Positions 25,621 through 35,241 of a stretch of DNA of 64,000 nucleotides are shown here, in pieces (the first letter of the stretch is position 1; each line of letters opens with the position of its first letter). Below the pieces are notes generated by a model. That model ran no database searches. It was not told the origin of the DNA and saw only the letters and a list, made by a program, of their open reading frames with translations. The DNA lies in the NCBI GenBank assembly GCA_040216635.1, contig JAVJOU010000026.1, forward strand, positions 410,172 to 474,171, in the 5' to 3' direction. Source of the DNA: UBA1479 sp040216635 (GTDB taxonomy: Bacteria > Pseudomonadota > Alphaproteobacteria > Rhodospirillales > Casp-alpha2). A program made the position numbers and the translations under genes.

Positions 25621-27035
25621 TGGACTGTTTCGCCAAACCGGGGGCGGCTGCTGTCCCCATCGCCGCCGTTGCCGCCAAGGATTTCAAGTCCTGGCTTGCC
25701 GGCCGGGATGCATCGACCCGGGCCTGGGTCGCTGCCAATGGATTTTCGCCCAAGGCCGGCCGTCACCTTGCCGTGCCCAATGCCAAGGGACGCATCGGCC
25801 TGGTCGTGCTGGGCCGCGGTGACGACGCCAGCATGTGGGATTTCGGCGACCTACCCAAGGCCCTGCCCGCCGGGCGCTACCGCCTGGAAGGGTTCGACGG
25901 CAAGGACGATCAGGACGGCGCGACGGCCGCCGCCCTGGCCTGGGCGCTCGGCAGCTATCAGTTCGCGCGCTATAAGGCCGGGGCCGAAACCCCGGCCAAG
26001 TCCGTGGCCAAGCTGGTCTGGCCGGCCGCCGCCGACCGCGCCAAGGTCGAACGCGAAGCCAAGGGCACGTTCCTGTGCCGCGATCTGATCAACATGCCGA
26101 CCAACGACATGGGGCCCGCCGATCTGGCCGATGCTGCCCGGGCCCTGGGCCGTACGTTCAAGGCCAAGGTGCGGGTGATCGAAGGCGATAATCTTCTGAA
26201 AAAGAATTTTCCGGCGATCCACGCGGTCGGCCGGGCGTCGGACCGGGCCCCCCGCCTGATCGACCTGACCTGGGGCCCTGCCCGCGCTCCGAAGGTGACA
26301 TTGGTCGGCAAGGGCGTGTGTTTCGATACGGGCGGCCTTGATATCAAGTCGGCCGTGGGCATGAAGTATATGAAAAAGGACATGGGGGGTGCGGCTCATG
26401 TACTGGGCATCGCCCATGTGCTGATGGCGGCGGGGGCCAAAATTCGCCTGCGCGTGTTGGTGCCGGCGGTGGAAAATTCGATTTCCGGCAACGCCATGCG
26501 GCCCCTGGACATCGTGCCGACGCGGCGCGGCACCACGGTCGAAATCGGCAACACGGATGCGGAAGGCCGGGTCATTCTGGCCGATGCCCTATGGGAAGCC
26601 GTGGCCGAGGCTCCGGACCTATTGATCGATTACGCAACCCTGACGGGGGCTGCGCGGGTCGCCCTGGGCACGGAACTGCCGGCACTGTTCTGCAATGACG
26701 ATGGGTTCGCCGCCGATATCCTGTCCGCGGGCACGGCCGTGGAAGATCCATTGTGGCGGATGCCGCTGTGGGACGGCTACCGGTCCATGGTCGAAGGTTC
26801 CCAGGCGGACCTGACCAACGCGCCCGAAGGGGGCTATGCGGGGGCCATCACGGCGGCGCTGTTCCTGGAGCATTTCGCGACCCCGGTAAAGGGCAAGCCC
26901 ATTCCCTGGGCCCATGTCGATCTGATGGCCTGGAACCGGTCGTCGCGCCCCGGCCGTCCCACAGGCGGTGAAGCCATGGGCCTGCGCGCCATGGCACGGG
27001 CGATCCTTGACCGGTACGGCAAAGCAGGGAAATAG
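25617..27035 (+). CDS. M17 leucyl aminopeptidase
   Basis: A 472-residue cytosolic di-zinc aminopeptidase. Metal and catalytic residues are visible in KGVCFDTGGLDIK and KYMKKDMGG in the middle and in the family signature NTDAEGRVILADAL near residue 307. The N-terminal domain is shorter and more divergent than in PepA, which is common in alphaproteobacterial paralogues. It is translationally coupled to the PLP enzyme by an ATGA overlap, so both may act on imported peptides or amino acids. Confidence 0.93.
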   Translation: MMDCFAKPGAAAVPIAAVAAKDFKSWLAGRDASTRAWVAANGFSPKAGRHLAVPNAKGRIGLVVLGRGDDASMWDFGDLPKALPAGRYRLEGFDGKDDQDGATAAALAWALGSYQFARYKAGAETPAKSVAKLVWPAAADRAKVEREAKGTFLCRDLINMPTNDMGPADLADAARALGRTFKAKVRVIEGDNLLKKNFPAIHAVGRASDRAPRLIDLTWGPARAPKVTLVGKGVCFDTGGLDIKSAVGMKYMKKDMGGAAHVLGIAHVLMAAGAKIRLRVLVPAVENSISGNAMRPLDIVPTRRGTTVEIGNTDAEGRVILADALWEAVAEAPDLLIDYATLTGAARVALGTELPALFCNDDGFAADILSAGTAVEDPLWRMPLWDGYRSMVEGSQADLTNAPEGGYAGAITAALFLEHFATPVKGKPIPWAHVDLMAWNRSSRPGRPTGGEAMGLRAMARAILDRYGKAGK

Positions 27036-27194
27036 GCTCGTGGGCCGGCTTGGGGTCGGGCTTGTCAGGTCCCGGCGAATGAATTAGAAGTTTCAGGAAC
27101 GTAATGAAAACCAGCCTGCAGCAGGCAAGGAAACGGGATCCGGGACCGCTCCGGTACATGGGTCGGACAAGGGCCGGATAGGGGAAGTAAGTCC

Positions 27195-27569
27195 ATGGAA
27201 TTAAACGAACTTCAGGCTTTGGATATCTGGCGCCGGGCGATCGTGTCGAGCGTGCGCCTGGATGCACCGGACCTGTCGGCGCGCCAGATGGCGTTGTTGC
27301 TGACGGTTTACCTGACGCCGCCACCGCATACGGTGCGCGGCATGGCGGAAATCCTGAAGGTTTCCAAACCGGCGGTCACCCGTGCGGTCGACCGCCTGTC
27401 CGAACTGAATTTCGTACGCCGCAAGGTCGATGAAAACGACCGGCGCAGCGTGCTGATCCAGCGCACGGTGCCGGGCTCGGTATTCCTGCGGGAATTCGGT
27501 GAACTGATTACCGCCGCCGCCAAGCTGGATGCCGCATCGGATAAGACCGGTCTGCCGCCCGGATACTGA
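27195..27569 (+). CDS. MarR-family transcriptional regulator
   Basis: A 124-residue winged-helix protein. LSARQMALLLTVYL, the recognition helix VSKPAVTRAVDRLSELNFVRRK and the wing DENDRRSVLIQ are all in place. It is shorter than many MarR proteins, and the C-terminal dimer helix is brief. No inverted repeat is obvious in the 159 bases upstream. The ligand is unknown. Confidence 0.88.
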   Translation: MELNELQALDIWRRAIVSSVRLDAPDLSARQMALLLTVYLTPPPHTVRGMAEILKVSKPAVTRAVDRLSELNFVRRKVDENDRRSVLIQRTVPGSVFLREFGELITAAAKLDAASDKTGLPPGY

Positions 27570-27688
27570 TCGCGACCGGACCTCAAACGTAAGGGTTTCG
27601 GTCCGCCTCGGGATCGACAGGTTTCCGTTCAAATCGCTATAAAACCGAACCCGTTTCGGGGTCCGTTCCAGGGCGGAATGATGCGGGC

Positions 27689-28651
27689 TTAGGCGTTCTG
27701 CACGCCCTGCCAGGCATTGTTGCGAAACCGCATGAGATAGGTCGGAAGGATCGCCTCGGCGGCGACGGGCGTCAGGCCCAATTGTTTGAATCCCTTGGAT
27801 TTTTCGCCGACCACGTTGTCCGATTTCAGCAGTTGGACCTGATCCGTCGTCAGGGGCGGTGTGGGCAACAAACCCAGAATACAGGCCTGCATTTCCGCCG
27901 CCCAATAGGGCAGCGGCACCAGGCATCGTTTGCGGCCCGTCTGGGCCGTGACCAGTTTCATGATGTCGCGGAACGAATAGACCACGGGCCCACCCAGTTC
28001 GAACGTCTGGCCCTGGGCTTTCGGCATGTCGATCGCCGCCATGACCGCGTCGGCCACATCGCCGACGAACACGGGCTGGAACTTGGGCCCGCCTTCCTTC
28101 GACGAAGCCGCGCCAATCACGGGCAGGACCGGCGAGATTTTGGCGATTCCGGCAAAGCGGTTGAAGAAATCGTCCTCGGGTCCGAACACCACGCTGGGAC
28201 GCAGGATGGTCGCTTTCTTGAACGTGGCCTTCACCGCCTCCTCGCCGGCGGCCTTGGTGCGGGCATATTTGGCGGGGGATTCGGCGTCGGCCCCCAGGGC
28301 GGACATATGGATCAGATGGCCGGCCCCGGCCTTGGCGGCGGCTTGGGCCACATTGGCGGCCCCTTCCACGTGGATTTTGTCGAACGTCGCGCGGCCGCGC
28401 TCGTACAGAATGCCGACCAGATTGACGACGACGTCGGCATCCTTGACGGCGGCGGCGACCGTATCGGGGCGCGTGATATCGGCGGGCCAGGGCACGACCT
28501 GTCCGACGTCGCCCATGGGTTTCAAGAACAACGCGGATTCCGTATCGCGTCCGGCGGCGCGGATGATATAGCCGGCGGCGGCCAGGCGCTGCACCAGATG
28601 ACGGCCCAGGAACCCGGAAGCGCCGAATACCGTGGCGATGCGTCGATCCAT
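27689..28651 (-). CDS. NDUFA9-like NAD(P)-binding protein
   Basis: A 320-residue atypical short-chain reductase. It has the Rossmann motif VFGASGFLGRHLVQRL at the N-terminus, VVNLVGILYERG near 75 and YARTKAAGEEAV near 128. Proteins of this kind are linked to complex I (NDUFA9) or used as quinone-related oxidoreductases in alphaproteobacteria. TAGGAGGA is a good ribosome site. It converges on the marR gene. Confidence 0.88.
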   Translation of the reverse strand: MDRRIATVFGASGFLGRHLVQRLAAAGYIIRAAGRDTESALFLKPMGDVGQVVPWPADITRPDTVAAAVKDADVVVNLVGILYERGRATFDKIHVEGAANVAQAAAKAGAGHLIHMSALGADAESPAKYARTKAAGEEAVKATFKKATILRPSVVFGPEDDFFNRFAGIAKISPVLPVIGAASSKEGGPKFQPVFVGDVADAVMAAIDMPKAQGQTFELGGPVVYSFRDIMKLVTAQTGRKRCLVPLPYWAAEMQACILGLLPTPPLTTDQVQLLKSDNVVGEKSKGFKQLGLTPVAAEAILPTYLMRFRNNAWQGVQNA

Positions 28652-28987
28652 CGAAAAAGTCCTCCTAAGGGGTGGTCCTCCTGGGGGGAGGCAGCGGCCC
28701 GGCCCATGGGGCCCAAGCCCGGGTGAAACTGCGGGGAAAACATAGCAACGTCAACCGGATGTGTCGATTGCCTTGGCGCTGAAAATAGCGGCATTGCGGG
28801 CTCATACAGGGGCTTGGGCAAGGTGCGGCGGCTCTGCGTTGCAAGGCGATGCTTGACAAGTCTTTTCAGCATCTTTAACGAAGGCCGCTCACGCCGGACA
28901 TCGCGTCCGGCGTATCAGGTTCCAAGCCGTTTTTTACGGTGTTTCCGGACAGGCCCGCATTGCGATGAAGGTCAGATCGGAACCCGG
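28652..28987. other. Intergenic region between NDUFA9-like gene and tRNA-Leu
   Basis: These 336 bases hold the upstream region of both divergent genes. A TTGACA lies at 28854-28859, with candidate -10 hexamers (TTTAAC or TAACGA) 15-17 bases on, pointing toward the tRNA but about 110 bases from it. I see no open frame or repeat that looks real. Confidence 0.45.
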
Positions 28988-29074
<87 letters not shown>

Positions 29075-29132
29075 TCTCCCCTCTGACGGCGGGGCACGGC
29101 AACAGATTGATGAACACAAGGGCGGCAGTGCC

Positions 29133-29771
29133 ATGGACGCGCCAAGTCAATCCGGAACACCGACCATTCATCTCCATCAGGGTGATCTGCCCGCGGGTCT
29201 GACGTTCAGCGACGCGATCGCCGTCGATTCCGAAACCCAGGGGTTGGATCTCAACCGCGACCGTCTCTGCGTGGTTCAATTGTCGGGCGGCGACGGGGTC
29301 TGTCATCTGGTGCAGATCGCGGCCGGTCAGGCATCGGCCCCCAACCTGCAGGCGCTGATGGAAGACCCGTCCTTGGTCAAGATCTTCCACTATGCCCGGT
29401 TCGATATCGCGGCTTTGAAAAAGGGCCTGGGCATCACCTGCACACCGGTCTATTGCACCAAGATCGCATCCAAGCTGGTGCGCACCTATACGGACGGTCA
29501 TGGCCTGAAGGACGTGGTCCGCGAACTGGTCGGCGTCGATCTGGACAAGCAGCAGCAATCATCCGACTGGGCGCGGGCAACCCTGTCGCCGGCGCAACAG
29601 GGCTATGCCGCCAATGACGTTCTTTATCTGCACCGCGTGCGCCGGCAATTGGACGAAATGATCGCCCGCGAAGGTCGCCAGGATCTGCTGCAGGCCTGTT
29701 TCGACTTCCTGCCCACGCGGGTCGCCCTTGATCTGGCGGGCTGGGGCGACGTCGATATCTTCCATCATTGA
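29133..29771 (+). CDS. rnd: Ribonuclease D (short form)
   Basis: A 212-residue 3'-5' exonuclease of the DEDDy class. The acidic residues are in AIAVDSETQGL (near 24), FHYARFDIAAL (near 84) and, with Tyr, QGYAANDVLYLHRV (near 160). Only the exonuclease domain is present; HRDC domains of long RNase D are missing, as is usual for this alphaproteobacterial type. It likely trims tRNA 3' ends. It starts 58 bases after tRNA-Leu. Confidence 0.93.
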   Translation: MDAPSQSGTPTIHLHQGDLPAGLTFSDAIAVDSETQGLDLNRDRLCVVQLSGGDGVCHLVQIAAGQASAPNLQALMEDPSLVKIFHYARFDIAALKKGLGITCTPVYCTKIASKLVRTYTDGHGLKDVVRELVGVDLDKQQQSSDWARATLSPAQQGYAANDVLYLHRVRRQLDEMIAREGRQDLLQACFDFLPTRVALDLAGWGDVDIFHH

Positions 29772-29814
29772 TGCCGCAAGGCCGCCGCGGCCCTGTGACA
29801 TGGCGCGGCGTCGG

Positions 29815-29843
29815 TTGACGCTGTCATTGCGGCGGCGCATATT
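29815..29843 (+). promoter_or_regulatory. Sigma-70-type promoter of the kdsD-lpt cluster
   Basis: TTGACG at 29815 and CATATT at 29838 are separated by 17 bases, a good match to the housekeeping consensus. An AT-rich tract follows. It points at kdsD, about 155 bases downstream of the -10. Confidence 0.5.
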
Positions 29844-30000
29844 AAAACAACGTATTTTTTACGATTTGCCAGTATATTAGACATATTGGCATGAAGATTG
29901 CTGGCGCCCGGGCCTCTATCCCTGGTGCCGCCCGGGAATGGATCCGCCGGCAGACCCAATCCCGGCGACAGACCGGACCGGCAAAGAACAAGAACGGGAT

Positions 30001-31008
30001 ATGAGCGCGGAATCAATCAACAAACAGGCGACCGCCGCAGGCGGGAACCCGGCGCAAGCCGATGATCTTACCGTCGCGCGCAATGTCTTGTCGGTGGAAA
30101 GCGACGGCCTGAAAGCCCTGGCCGCCAGCCTGGGCGCCGAATTCGTCCGGGCATTGGACATCATGGCGGCGGCCACCGGCCGGGTCGTGGTGACAGGCAT
30201 GGGCAAAAGCGGCCATGTCGGTCGCAAGATCGCGGCGACCCTGTCGTCCACGGGCACCGCCGCGCTGTTCGTGCATCCGGCCGAAGCCTCGCATGGCGAT
30301 CTCGGCATGATCGCCGAAGGCGACGTAATCTTCGCCCTGTCCAATTCCGGCGAAACCGCGGAACTGGCCGATCTGGTGGCCTATGCCAAACGTTTTTCCA
30401 TTCCGCTGGTCGGGGTCACCGGCAAGGGGCAAAGCTCGCTCGCCGATAACGCGGATGTCGCCCTGATCTATCCGGATTCACCCGAAGCCTGCCCCATGGG
30501 CCTGGCGCCCACGACCTCGACCACCGTGATGATGGGCCTGGGCGATGCGATCGCCGTCGCGTTGTTGGAGCGCAAGGGCTTTTCGTCCGACGATTTCCAT
30601 GCCCTGCACCCGGGCGGCAAGCTGGGCCGGCGCCTGATGAAGGTCGCCGACATTATGCACGCGGGTGAGGAGCTGCCTCTGGTGGCCCCTGAAACTCCCA
30701 TGAGCGAAGCGCTTCTGACCATGACCGCCAAGCGGTTCGGCTGTCTGGGCGTGATCGACGGCGACCGGCGGCTGATGGGCGTCATTACCGACGGCGACCT
30801 GCGCCGTCACATGGCCGACAATATCTTGGCGCGCACGGCGGGCGACACCATGACAACGGGCGGGGCCACGATCGAACCGGACCGTCTGGCATCGGAAGCG
30901 CTCGGCATCATGAACACGCGATCGATCACCAACTTGTTCGTGGTCGAAGACGGCCGCCCCGTCGGTATTCTGCATATCCACGATTGTCTAAGGGCGGGGG
31001 TCGCGTGA
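30001..31008 (+). CDS. kdsD: Arabinose-5-phosphate isomerase
   Basis: KdsD interconverts ribulose-5- and arabinose-5-phosphate, the first step of Kdo synthesis for LPS. The 335-residue protein has the SIS domain (VTGMGKSGHVGRKIAATLSSTGT near 66, SNSGETAELADL near 113) and two CBS repeats (from about 215 and 280). The ATG at 30001 is used; an upstream start at 29938 adds a Pro-rich stretch. Its last bases overlap the lptC GTG. Confidence 0.95.
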   Translation: MSAESINKQATAAGGNPAQADDLTVARNVLSVESDGLKALAASLGAEFVRALDIMAAATGRVVVTGMGKSGHVGRKIAATLSSTGTAALFVHPAEASHGDLGMIAEGDVIFALSNSGETAELADLVAYAKRFSIPLVGVTGKGQSSLADNADVALIYPDSPEACPMGLAPTTSTTVMMGLGDAIAVALLERKGFSSDDFHALHPGGKLGRRLMKVADIMHAGEELPLVAPETPMSEALLTMTAKRFGCLGVIDGDRRLMGVITDGDLRRHMADNILARTAGDTMTTGGATIEPDRLASEALGIMNTRSITNLFVVEDGRPVGILHIHDCLRAGVA

Positions 31009-31622
31009 GCACGATGGCCATGGACTCGTATTCAGGGTTCGTCCAGATCGCCAAGGTCATGTTACCGGTCGCGGCGGTCGGATTGATCGCCCTGGTGATT
31101 CTGTGGCCGCATCTGCGCACCGAAGACCTGCGTTTCCGTATCGGCTTCGCCGCCATTCAGTCGAATGTGGACGGTGATCCCAATCTTCTGAACCCCCGTT
31201 ATGTGGGCACCGACGAAGACAACCAGCCCTTTGCCGTGACCGCCGACATCGCCAAGAAATTGGATGGCGAAGGCATGGACGTTCGGATCGGCCTGGAATT
31301 GCCGAAGGCGGATATCACGCTCAAGGATGGAACCTGGCTGGTGCTGACGGCGGAAAACGGCATTTACGCGCGCAGTGACAAGACCTTGGATCTGGCCGGA
31401 TCGGTCAACCTGTTTCACGATTCCGGCTACGAATTCCGCACGGAAAAAGCCACCGTGGATCTGTCCCAGGGACTGGCCAGCGGAGATGTGCCGGTCAAGG
31501 GCCAAGGTCCGTTCGGCACCCTGCATGCCGAAGGCTTTCGCCTGTTGAACAAGGGCCGCACCATTGTATTCACCGGCAAATCCAGGATGCTTCTCCAGCC
31601 TGGTGCGAAGGCTCCGAAATGA
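31005..31622 (+). CDS. lptC: LPS export protein LptC
   Basis: LptC is an inner-membrane bitopic protein that passes LPS from the LptBFG extractor to LptA. The 205-residue protein has one N-terminal helix (IAKVMLPVAAVGLIALVILW) and a periplasmic beta-jellyroll with LTAENGIYARSDKTLDLAGSV. It starts at a GTG overlapping the kdsD stop by four bases (GTGA) and ends overlapping lptA by ATGA, so kdsD-lptC-lptA are translationally coupled. Confidence 0.9.
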   Translation: MSTMAMDSYSGFVQIAKVMLPVAAVGLIALVILWPHLRTEDLRFRIGFAAIQSNVDGDPNLLNPRYVGTDEDNQPFAVTADIAKKLDGEGMDVRIGLELPKADITLKDGTWLVLTAENGIYARSDKTLDLAGSVNLFHDSGYEFRTEKATVDLSQGLASGDVPVKGQGPFGTLHAEGFRLLNKGRTIVFTGKSRMLLQPGAKAPK

Positions 31623-32470
31623 TCGGCGCGGCTGCCCGGTTGTGGAAAGGCCGCCGCGCGGGTTGCGCGAGGCTTGCCATGGCGGTGGTCCTGGCCGGTC
31701 TGACGGGGCTGGCCGGCAGTGCGGCGGCGCAGTCGCTGAACCTGGGGTCGGGCAGCGATACGCCGATCGAAATTTTCGCCGACAACGGCATCGAATGGCA
31801 GCAGGACAATCTGGTTTTCCTGGCCAAGGGCAACGCCAAGGCGATCCGCGGTCAGGTCACCGTGCTGGCCGATCAGTTGACGGCTTTCTATACGGAACGC
31901 CCCGACGGCACCACGGACATCTATCGCCTGGATGCCGACGGTAAGGTCAAGATCAAGTCCACCAATCAGGTCGCCAGCGGCGACAAGGCGGTCTATGACG
32001 TGACCCGCGAAATCCTGGTGCTGTCCGGCGGCAAGCCCAATCTGGTGACCCCGGATACGGTCATCACCGCAAGCCAGCAGTTGGAATATTGGGAGCAGCG
32101 CCAGATGGCGGTGGCCCGGGGCAAGGCCGAGGCGATCAAGGACAAGCGCCGCGTGCGTGCCGATGTGCTGGCCGCCTTTTTCCGCAAGGCCAAGTCGGGC
32201 GAAACCAAGGTCTACCGGGTCGATGCCTATGACAACGTATCGGTCCTGACGGACCGTGATCGCGCCTATGGCAATCGCGGGGTCTACAACGTGGAAACCG
32301 GGATCGTGACCTTGACGGGATCGGTCCGGATCGAACGCGGCAAGAACGAACTGCAGGGCTGCAAGGCCGAGGTCAATCTGAACACGGGCATCAGCCGGTT
32401 GTTCAGCTGTCCGGGGGGGCGGACCAAGGGCACGTTGATGCCCAACAGTGCCGAGAAATCAGGTAAGTAA
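31619..32470 (+). CDS. lptA: Periplasmic LPS-transport protein LptA
   Basis: A 283-residue exported protein; the signal peptide ends near AAAQSL. The OstA-like jellyroll repeats are visible: PIEIFADNGIEWQQDNLVFLAKGNA, then DQLTAFYTE and VYNVETGIVTLTGSVRIERG. It bridges LptC and the outer-membrane LptD. It is longer than E. coli LptA (about 185), with the extra length in a second beta region, typical for alphaproteobacteria. Confidence 0.92.
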   Translation: MIGAAARLWKGRRAGCARLAMAVVLAGLTGLAGSAAAQSLNLGSGSDTPIEIFADNGIEWQQDNLVFLAKGNAKAIRGQVTVLADQLTAFYTERPDGTTDIYRLDADGKVKIKSTNQVASGDKAVYDVTREILVLSGGKPNLVTPDTVITASQQLEYWEQRQMAVARGKAEAIKDKRRVRADVLAAFFRKAKSGETKVYRVDAYDNVSVLTDRDRAYGNRGVYNVETGIVTLTGSVRIERGKNELQGCKAEVNLNTGISRLFSCPGGRTKGTLMPNSAEKSGK

Positions 32471-32512
32471 GACCTTTCAGGGCCCCCCGGGGGCAAGGGG
32501 AAGAAAAATAAT

Positions 32513-33295
32513 ATGAGCGAATTTGACCACCACCCCGAAGTGCCCGGCACCACGCCGCGCCTGGTCGCGGATAACCAGGGATTGGTCGCCAAGAACCTGG
32601 GCAAAAGCTTTAAGAAGCGTCCCGTCGTGCGTGGTGTCAGCCTTGCCATTCAGCGCGGCGAGGTGGTTGGTCTGCTGGGCCCCAACGGCGCCGGAAAGAC
32701 AACCTGCTTCTACATGATCACCGGCCTGGTGCAGCCCGATTACGGCACCATCTTCCTGGATGGTCAGAACATTTCAGCCCTGCCCATGTACCGCCGCGCA
32801 CGCTTGGGCGTGGGCTATCTTCCGCAGGAAGCCTCCATCTTCCGCGGGCTCAGTGTGGAACAGAACATCCGCGCGGCGCTTGAGGTCGTGGAATCCAGCC
32901 GGGACCGGCGCGAGGCCATCCTCGATGCGCTTTTGGCTGAATTCTCCATCACACATCTGCGGCGCACCCCCGCCATTGCCCTTTCGGGCGGCGAGCGCCG
33001 GCGCGTGGAAATCGCCCGCGCCCTGGCATCCAACCCGCATTTCGTTCTGTTGGATGAACCCTTCGCCGGGATCGACCCCATTGCGGTGGGCGACATCCGT
33101 GATCTGGTCGCACACCTGAAGGACCGGGGGATCGGTGTGCTGATCACCGATCACAACGTGCGCGAGACCCTGGATGTCATCGACCGGGCCTATATCATTC
33201 ATGACGGCATGATGCTCATGGAAGGGCAGCCGTCCGACATCGTCGGCAACGAGGACGTGCGCCGTGTATATCTGGGCGACCGTTTCAGTCTGTAA
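32513..33295 (+). CDS. lptB: LPS export ABC transporter ATP-binding protein LptB
   Basis: A 260-residue ATPase. Walker A GPNGAGKTT is near residue 60, the signature LSGGERRRVEIARAL near 160, and Walker B FVLLDEPFAGIDP near 178. ITDHNVRETL is the characteristic switch region of LptB. With LptFG (not in the window) it powers LPS extraction from the inner membrane. Confidence 0.97.
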   Translation: MSEFDHHPEVPGTTPRLVADNQGLVAKNLGKSFKKRPVVRGVSLAIQRGEVVGLLGPNGAGKTTCFYMITGLVQPDYGTIFLDGQNISALPMYRRARLGVGYLPQEASIFRGLSVEQNIRAALEVVESSRDRREAILDALLAEFSITHLRRTPAIALSGGERRRVEIARALASNPHFVLLDEPFAGIDPIAVGDIRDLVAHLKDRGIGVLITDHNVRETLDVIDRAYIIHDGMMLMEGQPSDIVGNEDVRRVYLGDRFSL

Positions 33296-33349
33296 CGCCA
33301 CCCCTGCCGTAGGGCAGCGGACCGGTGCTGGGTGCCGGAAGGGGCGGCC

Positions 33350-34930
33350 ATGGCATTAACCCCCCGCCTTGACCAACGCCAGAGTCAGTCTCTGGTCATG
33401 ACGCCGCAATTGCAGCAGGCGATCAAGCTGCTGCAGCTGTCCAATCTTGAACTGGCCGAGTTCGTTGAACAGGAACTCGAACAGAACCCCATGCTGGAAC
33501 GCGATGACAGTGAAAGCCGCACCGCCGACGGTGATGCAGGCGACGGCGGCGAGGCCGCGGACATCGCCGCCGACGGAGGACAAGGTGACGCGGGGCAAGA
33601 GGACATCGGCCCGGACGACGGCAGCCCGGATGACGGCATGTCCATGGACTTCGGCGACGACGGCGACGGCGGCCCGGCCGACGGCGACATGGATATCGCA
33701 CTCGACGATCTGTACACCCAGGACGGTCAGGCCGACGCGGTTCAGGCGGCACCCGACGCCGGGTTCGAACGTACCCTGCCGACATCCGTTTCGGGCGGCT
33801 ATGACGAAGACCTACCCGGGTTCGATCAGACCCTGTCATCGGAAGTCACGCTGCGCGATCATCTGATGGAACAGTTGGGCATGGATCTGGAGGATCAGGT
33901 CGACCGGTTGATCGGCGCCTACCTGATCGACAGCCTGGACGAGACCGGCTATCTGACCATCGATTTGGACGCCGTGGCCGAAGCCCTGGATTGCGAGCCG
34001 GCCCGGGTCGAAGCGGTGCTCAAGCATTTGCAGCAATTCGATCCGCCGGGGATTTTCGCGCGCGATCTTAAGGAATGCCTTGCCCTGCAACTGGCCGACC
34101 GAGACCGCCTTGATCCCGCCATGGCGGCCTTTATCGAGAACCTGGACCTCGTCGCCAAGCGCGATTTCAAAGCCTTGGCCAAGGCCTGCGGCGTCGATGC
34201 GGAAGACATCGCCGACATGGCGGCGGAACTTAAATCCCTTAACCCCAAACCGGCCCTGGCGTTCGACGGCGACGTCGCACAGCCGGTGATCCCCGATGTG
34301 CTGATGCGGGCCCGGCCGTCGGGCGGCTGGCATATCGAGCTCAACTCCGACACCCTGCCGCGCGTTCTTGTCAACAATCAGTACTATGCGGAAATCAGCT
34401 CGGCCAAGACGGCGTCCAAGACCGACCGCCAATATGTTACCGAACAGTACCAGTCCGCCAACTGGCTGGTGAAATCCCTGCATCAGCGGGCGACGACGAT
34501 CCTCAAGGTGGCCAAGGAAATCGTCCGCCAGCAGGACGCTTTTTTCCTGAAGGGGGTGCAGCACCTGAAGCCGCTGGTGTTGCGCGACATCGCCGATGTC
34601 ATCGACATGCATGAAAGCACGGTCAGCCGCGTGACCGCCAACAAGTACCTGGCGTCGCCGCGCGGTATCTTCGAGCTCAAGTATTTCTTCACCTCGTCCA
34701 TTTCGCGGTCCGACGGCGGCGAGGCCTTTTCCGCCGAGGCGGTCAAGGCCCGCATTCGCGGACTGATCGATGCGGAACCCCCGGCCAAGATTCTTTCCGA
34801 TGACAAAATCGTCGAGATGCTGCGTGCCGACGATGTCGACATCGCCCGCCGGACGGTCGCGAAGTACCGTGAAGCCATGGGAATTCCGTCATCGGTACAG
34901 CGCCGGCGGCAAAAAAGTGCAAGGTCATGA
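33350..34930 (+). CDS. rpoN: RNA polymerase sigma-54 factor
   Basis: A 526-residue sigma-54. Region I is Gln/Leu-rich (QLQQAIKLLQLSNLEL). Region II is unusually acidic from about residue 60 to 125. The core-binding part and HTH (DMHESTVSRVTANKYLASPRG) follow, and the RpoN box ARRTVAKYRE lies near the C-terminus. It directs transcription at -24/-12 promoters with enhancer-binding ATPases. Its place between lptB and hpf is typical of proteobacteria. Confidence 0.97.
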   Translation: MALTPRLDQRQSQSLVMTPQLQQAIKLLQLSNLELAEFVEQELEQNPMLERDDSESRTADGDAGDGGEAADIAADGGQGDAGQEDIGPDDGSPDDGMSMDFGDDGDGGPADGDMDIALDDLYTQDGQADAVQAAPDAGFERTLPTSVSGGYDEDLPGFDQTLSSEVTLRDHLMEQLGMDLEDQVDRLIGAYLIDSLDETGYLTIDLDAVAEALDCEPARVEAVLKHLQQFDPPGIFARDLKECLALQLADRDRLDPAMAAFIENLDLVAKRDFKALAKACGVDAEDIADMAAELKSLNPKPALAFDGDVAQPVIPDVLMRARPSGGWHIELNSDTLPRVLVNNQYYAEISSAKTASKTDRQYVTEQYQSANWLVKSLHQRATTILKVAKEIVRQQDAFFLKGVQHLKPLVLRDIADVIDMHESTVSRVTANKYLASPRGIFELKYFFTSSISRSDGGEAFSAEAVKARIRGLIDAEPPAKILSDDKIVEMLRADDVDIARRTVAKYREAMGIPSSVQRRRQKSARS

Positions 34931-35148
34931 CGTGCTGGGAACGGGGCCTGAAAACAGGGCCCGGGGACAAAGTTTAACACGGTCAAGGGCTTCCGGTCCC
35001 CTGGGCTAATGGGGTGGTTGACACGGGGCGGTCTCGGAACTACCTTCCGGGCCTTCGCTGAGATGGGTCGGCGGCCGTTCAGTCCGGTTCCCGCCCAATG
35101 TCCTCCGGCCATGAAGGTGGCCTTGTGCGAGCCCAGGGAAGGGCCCGG

Positions 35149-35165
35149 TTGGCAATTGGCCTGCA
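35149..35165 (+). promoter_or_regulatory. Sigma-54 (-24/-12) promoter upstream of hpf
   Basis: TTGGCAATTGGCCTGCA matches the -24/-12 consensus: GG and GC are separated by exactly 10 bases, with TGGCA and TGCA preserved. It lies 77 bases before the hpf start in the 311-base rpoN-hpf gap, where I see nothing else of note. The third T of the usual TTGC element is replaced by C. Confidence 0.65.
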
Positions 35166-35241
35166 GATATGGGCACCCTGGCCGGACCGCACCGACTACG
35201 CGGCTTGGATATTTGAAAGAAGAAACGGCTAAGACCGGGAC

